From Bacilli bacterium (lineage in GTDB: Bacteria; Bacillota_I; Bacilli_A; RF39; UBA660): DNA of 5,679 bases. Made by a program: the position numbers and the translations under genes. Every line of letters begins with the position of its first letter. The stretch's first letter is position 1. The stretch lies in contig CAADST010000183.1 of the NCBI GenBank assembly GCA_900751815.1, forward strand, positions 1 through 5,679, in the 5' to 3' direction. The notes beneath the pieces were generated by a model. The model searched no databases and was not told the DNA's origin. It was given only the letters and a program-made list of their open reading frames with translations. Below are positions 1 to 4,318 of the stretch, one piece after another.

Positions 1-173
1 GAAATCTGCTTGCCGCAGTTGTAATACTCGGTACATGCCTCTGTGGTTACTGTAAATCCCTGAGGGATCGGCATTCCTAAGCCTGTCATCTCGGCTAAGT
101 TACAGCCTTTACCACCAAGCAGGTTTCTCATAGAAGCGTTACCTTCTTCAAATTTGTAAACCCATTTTGCCAT
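1..173 (-). CDS. ppdK: Pyruvate, phosphate dikinase, N-terminal fragment
   Basis: This is a partial gene: 57 codons are visible and the rest lies beyond the left edge. Pyruvate, phosphate dikinase reversibly converts pyruvate, ATP and phosphate to PEP, AMP and PPi, and in anaerobes it often works as a PPi-linked glycolytic enzyme. The translation begins MAKWVYKFEEGNASMRNLLG and continues GGKGCNLAEMTGLGMPIPQG then FTVTTEACTEYY. This is the conserved start of the N-terminal nucleotide-binding domain, including the GGKG(A/C)NLAEM block. The start at 173 is supported by a perfect AGGAGG at 188-183 with 9 nt spacing, and by the family's usual MxKWVYxFxEG start. GC is about 45% (my count), GC3 is about 47%, and all four Asn codons are AAC. 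The other genes in the window strongly prefer A/T-ending codons. The identity is very secure; the cause of the compositional difference is not known. Confidence 0.95.
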   Translation of the reverse strand, partial: MAKWVYKFEEGNASMRNLLGGKGCNLAEMTGLGMPIPQGFTVTTEACTEYYNCGKQI

Positions 174-182
174 TTGAATAAT

Positions 183-188
183 TCCTCC
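183..188 (-). promoter_or_regulatory. Perfect Shine-Dalgarno site of ppdK
   Basis: AGGAGG lies 9 nt upstream of the ppdK ATG and fixes the start. It is the best RBS upstream of any protein gene in this window, consistent with high expression of ppdK. Confidence 0.85.
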
Positions 189-210
189 TAAAAAAATTTA
201 TATATTGTTA

Positions 211-270
211 TGTGATGCCCCGTATTGTGGTGATCACAAATACACTATGTAATACGACCATCAAGGGTCG
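211..270 (-). promoter_or_regulatory. ppdK leader with two dyad-symmetric elements
   Basis: Two inverted repeats lie between the putative ppdK promoter and its RBS. The first has arms cgacc (255-259) and ggtcg (266-270) with a 6-nt loop. The second has arms gtattgtg (222-229) and cacaaatac (235-243), with one bulged base, around the perfect palindrome GTGATCAC (230-237). A further arm TGTGAT (211-216) can pair with ATCACA (233-238), so two mutually exclusive pairings exist. Neither hairpin has a following T-run on the minus strand, so neither looks like a terminator. They may be protein operators or structured 5' UTR elements. I do not recognise a known riboswitch or a named regulator site here. 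Confidence 0.4.
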
Positions 271-356
271 CACATAATTGATTTTAACACAAATTTCATT
301 TTTCGCAACAGATTTTCATAAATTTGTCCATTATTTATATCAGCAACTTCAAGCAT
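261..356 (-). CDS. Small ORF (31 aa) overlapping the scpB stop; possible remnant
   Basis: This short ORF begins at ATG 356-354, overlaps the scpB stop by 8 nt (ATGCTTGA) and ends at TGA 263-261. It is preceded by AAGGA about 8 nt upstream, within the scpB coding end, a typical arrangement for translational coupling. The peptide starts MLEVADINNGQIYENLLRKM and ends KFVLKSIMCDP. It is AT-rich like the scp genes. I recognise no family. The stop lies exactly in the first dyad of the ppdK leader, close to where composition changes. It could therefore be a genuine small gene, the truncated 5' end of a former operon gene broken by insertion of the ppdK segment, or chance. Its overlap with the proposed ppdK promoter argues some caution. 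Confidence 0.35.
   Translation of the reverse strand: MLEVADINNGQIYENLLRKMKFVLKSIMCDP
281..308 (-). promoter_or_regulatory. Probable ppdK promoter (extended -10)
   Basis: On the minus strand TTGCGA (308-303) is followed after 16 nt by TAAAAT (286-281). A TG one base upstream of the hexamer gives an extended -10 (TGTTAAAAT). Transcription would start near 274, leaving a leader of about 100 nt before ppdK that contains both dyads. The site lies inside the 31-codon ORF that overlaps the end of scpB. No terminator is visible after scpB, so readthrough from the scp operon is also possible. Confidence 0.45.
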
Positions 357-918
357 TTTCTTCTTCCTTATAAATTGATGTGAATAATTCTTGTTCATCA
401 TCGCTCGTTTCTAATGCATTTGGAAGTTCTGGAAGGTCTCCCAAAGTGGCAAGACCAAAATAATCTAAGAACTCACTAGTTGTTCTATATAAATTAGGTT
501 TCCCCGGCAGGCTACTTTTACCACTTACTTTAATTAAATCTTTAGCCATTAATTTTCTAATCATATTAATACTAGAAATACCTCTAAGTTCATCTACTTC
601 CATTCTAGTTATTGGTTGATTATAAGCAATTATAGCAAGAGTTTCTAAAGCCGCTTGGGATAAGGTATTAGAGCCTTTAGTGGTAATTAATTTTTGATAA
701 TATTCTTTATGTTCCCCTTTAGTTGTAAGTTTAAAGGCATCTCCCATAAAACTAATTCTAATGCCTCTATTTTCTTTACTATATTCTTCTCTTAGTTTTT
801 TTAGTAATTCTTGAGCCTCACTCTTTTCAATCATCATTATTTCACAAATGTTATCAAGGGTTAAACCTTCATCACCCACAACAAAAAGTAATCCTTCTAA
901 TATTGCTTCTTTATTCAT
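349..918 (-). CDS. scpB: Segregation and condensation protein B
   Basis: ScpB is the winged-helix (kite) subunit that dimerises and binds the ScpA kleisin in the SMC-ScpAB condensin, which organises and segregates the chromosome in the cytoplasm. The 189-residue length is normal. An N-terminal winged-helix domain (about 1-75, ILEGLLFVVGDEGLTLDNI) is followed by the signature LSQAALETLAIIAYNQPITR (86-105), then the VDELRGISS block and PGKPNLYRTTSEFLDYFGL, which are diagnostic of the second winged helix. A short acidic tail ends at TGA. The start is supported by AAAGGTG 7 nt upstream, which overlaps the scpA stop. Only 4 nt separate the genes, so the two are translationally coupled. Identity is secure. 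Confidence 0.96.
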   Translation of the reverse strand: MNKEAILEGLLFVVGDEGLTLDNICEIMMIEKSEAQELLKKLREEYSKENRGIRISFMGDAFKLTTKGEHKEYYQKLITTKGSNTLSQAALETLAIIAYNQPITRMEVDELRGISSINMIRKLMAKDLIKVSGKSSLPGKPNLYRTTSEFLDYFGLATLGDLPELPNALETSDDEQELFTSIYKEEENA

Positions 919-922
919 ATTC

Positions 923-1636
923 TTACACCTTTTCTATTAATATTTCTCCAAAATTATCTTCTTGAGTTAATTTAATTTCTTTATTTTTACACATATCTAA
1001 AATAGCTAAAAATGTTGCCACTACCATTTCTTTAGTATAGTCTTCAAAAAGATCAGTAAATTTAACATTTTTCCGATGAGATAAAAAGTCTCTTACTTTA
1101 TTTACCCTATCTTCAACACTAATTTCTCTTCGCGTTATTTTAGTATTTAATGGCTTTTGATAAGACATTCTTTTTTGTAGTTCTAGCAGCGCCTCTTTTA
1201 ATAAGTCTGGGTCCATTACTTCATCAGTAATTTTTTCTTTTTCAATATATTCTGTTAGATTTTCCGGAACTTTAGTAAAAAATTCACTTCTTCTTTCTTC
1301 TAACTCTTTGAATACTCCTGTAATATTTTGATATCTTTCATATTCAATTAATTTATTTTTTAAATCTTCTTCACTATTAATACTAAATTCACTATCATCT
1401 TCTGCTTCTGTATCTAAATTAAGTAATAATCTACTTTTCAAGTGAATTAATTCTGATGCCATAACTAAATATTCTGATGCATCATCTAAATCATCTTTTG
1501 GCAAACTATTAATAAACTTTAAATATTCATCAATTATATATTTAGTATCAATTGTATAAATATCCATTTTAGCAGTTCTGACTAAATGCAAAAGTAAATC
1601 AAGTGGTCCCTCAAAATCATTTATACAAAGATTCAT
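923..1636 (-). CDS. scpA: Segregation and condensation protein A (kleisin)
   Basis: ScpA is the kleisin that bridges the SMC dimer heads and recruits ScpB. At 237 residues it is near the usual 240-260. The N-terminal helical domain has the classic FEGPLDLLLHLVRTAKMDIY (8-27), followed by YLVMASELIHLKSRLLL, which together bind the SMC neck. A charged middle region of roughly 75-185 includes an acidic linker (EAEDDSEF) and is the likely ScpB-binding portion. The C-terminal winged helix contains VVATFLAILDMCKNKEIKLT, which contacts the SMC cap. The start has AAGGGGG whose first bases are the stop codon of the preceding gene, with a 10-nt gap. Expression is therefore likely coupled to the upstream membrane protein. 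Identity is secure. Confidence 0.96.
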   Translation of the reverse strand: MNLCINDFEGPLDLLLHLVRTAKMDIYTIDTKYIIDEYLKFINSLPKDDLDDASEYLVMASELIHLKSRLLLNLDTEAEDDSEFSINSEEDLKNKLIEYERYQNITGVFKELEERRSEFFTKVPENLTEYIEKEKITDEVMDPDLLKEALLELQKRMSYQKPLNTKITRREISVEDRVNKVRDFLSHRKNVKFTDLFEDYTKEMVVATFLAILDMCKNKEIKLTQEDNFGEILIEKV

Positions 1637-1646
1637 AAAATCCCCC

Positions 1647-2582
1647 TTAACTACATGTATAACCTTGAGCTTCTAATTCAAATTTCATTACTTTAGCATC
1701 CGTATTAAGTGGATAATATACACTATTATTAAATGTACCATCAATTAGAGTTCTTAAGTTTATACTAGTTATAAAATATAAACTAGCATCGTCTGTTGTT
1801 ACTGTTGAACTTATACCACTAATTGTACTATATGTAGCAGATAAAGTTTGATAAGTACTATATAATACACTATAATTAGGATCAGTTATTGGTACTACGA
1901 AATTATCCATTATAGAAACAACTTGATTACGATTCAAAGAATAAGTTACAGTTTCATAATCTTTAATACATACTAAAGTTGCATTACCAAATTCATCTGC
2001 TTCAGCAGTAAATGCTGGATATTCCTCTTCAGAAATTTCTAAAAATGCTACTTCAGTAATACTTCCAGAAGTTAATATTTGATAAGATAAATTAACACTA
2101 ACACCAGCTCCAATAACATTATCAGTAACTTTAACTCTCTCAAGTAAAGTATCTAATCCTGCTGCATCAGTATTATATAAATTTAAATAATAATTATAAT
2201 CATTTAAATCTATCGTTTCCGTACCACTATTAGTAATTGTAAAAGCTACTGTATTATCAGCAACACTAAAATTACTCAATGTTAAATTATCAACTGTAAA
2301 ACTTAAATCAGCAGTTAAACTATGTTTTTGCAATTCAGGATTATCTGGAGTTTCATCCCCATTATCTCCATTATCACTCGGAGGAACAACTTCACCAGGA
2401 ACCTCAATATTTAAACCAAATCTTTCACTGATATAAGCAGTTATCTCTGGTAAATATATTGCTGCAGCAATAAATGCCGCAAAGATGATAATAATCCATA
2501 TCATACTACCTCTTTTATTTTTTTTAGTAGCCAAAACCGTCGGCGTTAATTCTTCATCAACAATTACAACTTTTTTTGCCAT
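1647..2582 (-). CDS. Membrane-anchored extracellular protein of unknown function
   Basis: I do not recognise a named gene. The 311-residue product has a short basic cytoplasmic N-terminus (1-26) and one hydrophobic helix (about 27-44, IWIIIIFAAFIAAAIYL). A low-complexity Pro/Asp/Gly/Asn linker follows (about 62-85), so the rest should lie outside the cell. Residues about 92-185 are beta-rich with FTITNSGTETIDLNDYNYYL, resembling Ig-like domains of Firmicute surface proteins. The C-terminal part (about 200-311) starts ATLVCIKDYETVTYSLNRNQ and ends FELEAQGYTCS. It resembles the YehR/DUF1307-type lipoprotein fold, which is a weak inference from memory. The only two cysteines, C205 and C310, bracket this domain and could form a disulfide. 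The gene is first in an operon with scpA and scpB, 10 nt before scpA, and has its own promoter. The RBS is weak (GGGATGG). Confidence 0.85.
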   Translation of the reverse strand: MAKKVVIVDEELTPTVLATKKNKRGSMIWIIIIFAAFIAAAIYLPEITAYISERFGLNIEVPGEVVPPSDNGDNGDETPDNPELQKHSLTADLSFTVDNLTLSNFSVADNTVAFTITNSGTETIDLNDYNYYLNLYNTDAAGLDTLLERVKVTDNVIGAGVSVNLSYQILTSGSITEVAFLEISEEEYPAFTAEADEFGNATLVCIKDYETVTYSLNRNQVVSIMDNFVVPITDPNYSVLYSTYQTLSATYSTISGISSTVTTDDASLYFITSINLRTLIDGTFNNSVYYPLNTDAKVMKFELEAQGYTCS

Positions 2583-2613
2583 AATGCACCATCCCGTTTC
2601 ATTCTCTATTTCA

Positions 2614-2642
2614 ATTATACTATATTTAATAAGTTTTTAAAA
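2614..2642 (-). promoter_or_regulatory. Promoter of the membrane protein-scpA-scpB operon
   Basis: A perfect -10 TATAAT sits at 2619-2614 on the minus strand, with a poor -35 (TTTTAA, 2642-2637) at 17 nt spacing in an A/T-rich tract. The start would be near 2607, giving a leader of about 25 nt. It lies between the terminator of the upstream gene and the start at 2582, which fits a new transcription unit. Confidence 0.6.
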
Positions 2643-2644
2643 GG

Positions 2645-2670
2645 AAAAAATTCTAGTTTTCGCTAGAATT
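2645..2670 (-). terminator. Rho-independent terminator overlapping the stop codon of the redoxin-like gene
   Basis: On the minus strand AATTCTAG (2670-2663), a 6-nt loop and CTAGAATT (2656-2649) form a perfect 8-bp stem followed by further T residues (2648-2645). The TAG stop (2655-2653) lies inside the 3' arm, so the last codons encode half of the terminator. It separates the gmk-side transcripts from the scp operon. Confidence 0.75.
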
Positions 2671-3360
2671 CAACGAATCAATTACTTCTAAGTAACTTGT
2701 TTTTACAGTTTCTTTTTCGGAATCACTAAGTTCTTCATAATAGTTATCCAAAACTTCATTAACTATTTCGTGAAATCCCAGTACTGTTCCCTTACTTATC
2801 GCAATAAATGTTGGTGAGTATAATCCTATATCTCCCGTATCATAACGCATATTATTAGCAAAGTCATTGACATAATATTCGTTTAGAACATCTCCTAAAA
2901 TTTCTTTGATTTCTTGATAGCTTTCTGTTCCTTCATTAATAAGTTCAGTTGGCCAAGAAATACTATATTCATCTCTAATATTCTCAATATCAACATAATA
3001 TACCGTATTAATTTCTTTTTCTTTTAAAGCATTAATTAACACTTCAATTGATTTTCTAGTTATTGGATCAGTTGCATAACCAAATAAGATATAAGCATCT
3101 TCATTTTTCATAATATCTACAATTTCATTAGCACTCTTATAAATAAATGGATTATCTTCTGGAATACTTACTTCAATTAACTCACCATCATATCCTCCAC
3201 TATAAGTCGCACCATTGTATTGTTCAAATTCTTGTTTAAATTTTAAAGCATCACTTAAAACTTCTTCATCTTCTTTTGTAAGAATTAAAAAAGCACAAAA
3301 CCCAATAACAAGTACAGCACATACCCCAATTATTATAAACATTATTTTATTACTTTTCAT
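2653..3360 (-). CDS. Membrane-anchored thioredoxin-fold protein lacking the catalytic cysteines
   Basis: The 235-residue product has an N-terminal membrane helix (about 6-28) and a domain predicted to face outside. The core reads as a thioredoxin fold. A beta strand AYILFGYATDPITRKSI (89-105) sits where redoxins of this type have a CPxC motif. It is followed by a helix, then NTVYYVDIENIRDE (118-131), a long alpha-helical insert, and SPTFIAISKGTVLGF (182-196) with P183 in the cis-proline position. The upstream block EVSIPEDNPFIYKSANEIVD is, from memory, typical of anchored redoxin-like proteins of low-GC gut Firmicutes. The active site is DPIT (98-101), with both catalytic Cys replaced. The only Cys residues, C14 and C22, are in the membrane helix. 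It may be a non-redox scaffold or chaperone, or have another role. The start is supported by GAGGGTG 6 nt upstream. It lies 40 nt after gmk, with no terminator seen between and only weak promoter-like hexamers. Confidence 0.8.
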   Translation of the reverse strand: MKSNKIMFIIIGVCAVLVIGFCAFLILTKEDEEVLSDALKFKQEFEQYNGATYSGGYDGELIEVSIPEDNPFIYKSANEIVDIMKNEDAYILFGYATDPITRKSIEVLINALKEKEINTVYYVDIENIRDEYSISWPTELINEGTESYQEIKEILGDVLNEYYVNDFANNMRYDTGDIGLYSPTFIAISKGTVLGFHEIVNEVLDNYYEELSDSEKETVKTSYLEVIDSLNSSEN

Positions 3361-3400
3361 CTACTACACCCTCATTCATACTATCATACTTAACTTTCTT

Positions 3401-4075
3401 TTACAAGTAATTTTTATCATTATTAAATTCTTTATCTACTAAAAATTCATGAATTATTTCTTCTTCATTTTCAACATTTAATTCTTCAATTCTATCAACT
3501 CTTAATTTTTCACTAATAAGAATCGCTTCAACTTTTTTAACAGCCACATCTAGATTATCATTTACAACAACATAATTATAGTTATTTATTTCATTAATCT
3601 CATTATAAGCGACCCTAAATCTTTCAATAATTTGTTCATTATTTTCCATGCCTCTTGCCTTTATTCTTTTTTTAACTTCATTCATCGATGGAGCCATAAT
3701 AAATATTAATATCGCTTGAGGATAAAGTTTTTTTACTTGTTTAGCGCCTTGTACATCTATTTCTAATATACAATCTTTACCACTATCAAGTATTTTTAAA
3801 ACTTCTTTTTTTGGTGTTCCATAATATGCCCCATATTGCACCCTTGCATATTCCAAAAAATCCTCATTCTTTATTTTTTCTTCAAATTCTTCTTTAGTTA
3901 CAAAATAATAATCTTTACCATCAATTTCATTAGCTCGTTTTTCCCGGGATGTATAAGAAATTGATAATGCCACATCATCTCTTTTTTCTAACAACTTCTT
4001 TATTACTGTTCCTTTACCAGCGCAAGTTGTCCCAGATATAATTATTAAATCTCCTTGAGTTTTAGTTTTAATCAT
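3401..4075 (-). CDS. gmk: Guanylate kinase
   Basis: Guanylate kinase phosphorylates GMP to GDP with ATP in the cytoplasm, for nucleotide supply and (p)ppGpp balance. The P-loop is at 15-23 (GTTCAGKGT). The GMP-binding region has SISYTSREKRANEIDGKDYY (38-57) with the conserved Arg pair, followed by EEFEEKIKNEDFLEYARV, then YGAYYGTP, ILEIDVQGA (103-111) and a lid with RIKARGMENNEQIIERF. NYVVVNDNLD ends the core. At 224 residues it is slightly longer than the usual 205 or so because of an acidic C-terminal tail. The P-loop departs from the usual GPSGAGKGT but keeps G15, G20, K21 and T23. The start has GAGGG 5 nt upstream. It has its own extended -10 promoter and is not followed by rpoZ, its common Firmicute partner. 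Identity is secure. Confidence 0.96.
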   Translation of the reverse strand: MIKTKTQGDLIIISGTTCAGKGTVIKKLLEKRDDVALSISYTSREKRANEIDGKDYYFVTKEEFEEKIKNEDFLEYARVQYGAYYGTPKKEVLKILDSGKDCILEIDVQGAKQVKKLYPQAILIFIMAPSMNEVKKRIKARGMENNEQIIERFRVAYNEINEINNYNYVVVNDNLDVAVKKVEAILISEKLRVDRIEELNVENEEEIIHEFLVDKEFNNDKNYL

Positions 4076-4102
4076 GTTATCCCTCTTTTCTTTTTTTTAT
4101 CT

Positions 4103-4111
4103 ATTATAACA
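4103..4111 (-). promoter_or_regulatory. gmk promoter (extended -10)
   Basis: TGTTATAAT on the minus strand is a perfect -10 (4108-4103) with an upstream TG. Its -35 region is only the T-run of the preceding small-RNA terminator. Transcription would start near 4096, leaving a short purine-rich leader of about 20 nt containing the RBS. Together with the terminator upstream, this indicates that gmk is transcribed independently of the small RNA. Confidence 0.6.
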
Positions 4112-4123
4112 ATATTTTCTATC

Positions 4124-4151
4124 AAAAAAAAGAAGATTTTAACATCTTCTT
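4124..4151 (-). terminator. Terminator of the predicted small RNA
   Basis: On the minus strand AAGAAGAT (4151-4144), loop GTTAAA and ATCTTCTT (4137-4130) form a perfect 8-bp stem, followed by a T-run to 4124. This is a canonical intrinsic terminator, lying about 50 nt before the gmk start. Confidence 0.85.
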
Positions 4152-4225
4152 AATATTTAGAAAGGAGGTGATTTGATATTCATACAAACATCTCAATCAC
4201 ACAAAAGAATGGTTAGTTCTTTTGT
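4124..4225 (-). ncRNA. Predicted small RNA of about 100 nt with a 16S-tail-like anti-SD segment
   Basis: A strong promoter and a textbook terminator bracket about 100 nt with no convincing ORF. The minus-strand RNA would fold as follows. Hairpin 1 has ACAAAAGAA (4225-4217), a 7-nt loop and TTCTTTTGT (4209-4201), a perfect 9-bp stem at the 5' end. Hairpin 2 is imperfect, with GTGATT (4202-4197) pairing with AATCAC (4174-4169). A single-stranded stretch CTCCTTTCTAAATATT follows, then the terminator. The segment 4172-4157 reads ATCACCTCCTTTCTAA, identical as I know it to the 3' end of Firmicute 16S rRNA. The layout (5' stem-loop, unpaired anti-SD, terminator) resembles streptococcal csRNAs, which pair with ribosome binding sites. 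Alternatives are a gmk attenuator leader or an antisense RNA to a plus-strand toxin-like ORF. The function is inferred. Confidence 0.55.
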
Positions 4226-4232
4226 AATAAGT

Positions 4233-4261
4233 ATTATACAACACAATTTAGCAAAATGCAA
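4233..4261 (-). promoter_or_regulatory. Promoter of the predicted small RNA
   Basis: A perfect TATAAT at 4238-4233 on the minus strand is preceded at 17 nt by TTGCAT (4261-4256), or at 18 nt by TTTGCA. The start would fall at about 4225-4228, exactly at the 5' foot of hairpin 1. The spacer holds one copy of a TTTAGCA repeat (plus-strand 4247-4253), suggesting regulation by a DNA-binding protein. Confidence 0.65.
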
Positions 4262-4292
4262 ACATTTTTTAGCACTTTTTGCTAAAAAGTGC
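4247..4292. repeat. TTTAGCA repeats and two overlapping inverted repeats
   Basis: TTTAGCA occurs on the plus strand at 4247-4253 and 4268-4274, 21 bp apart (two helical turns), and inverted as TGCTAAA at 4280-4286. Two mutually exclusive 9-bp hairpins share these bases. One has TTTTTAGCA (4266-4274) with TGCTAAAAA (4280-4288); the other has GCACTTTTT (4272-4280) with AAAAAGTGC (4284-4292). TGCAAA is also repeated, at 4257-4262 and 4290-4295. Neither hairpin has a proper T-run on the minus strand, so it is a poor terminator for trxB. Its place next to and inside the small-RNA promoter suggests an operator. Confidence 0.5.
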
Positions 4293-4318
4293 AAATTTGT
4301 CTTTATTTTCTTCTAATT

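Noticed and set aside
3367..3400. Separate promoter for the redoxin-like gene (TTGTAA and TAGTAT, 17 nt apart)
   Set aside because: Both hexamers match only 4 of 6 positions and no terminator separates gmk, so co-transcription with gmk is equally likely.
3215..3442. 75-codon plus-strand ORF
   Set aside because: It is antisense to the redoxin-like gene and the gmk end, has no RBS, and is explained by AT-rich composition.
4157..4172. Fragment of a 16S rRNA gene
   Set aside because: Only 16 nt match; flanking bases do not continue as 16S, and the segment sits inside a promoter-terminator unit.
4272..4292. Intrinsic terminator for trxB
   Set aside because: The 9-bp stem is followed by TAAAAAA rather than a T-run on the minus strand, so it does not qualify. 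It is kept as an inverted repeat.
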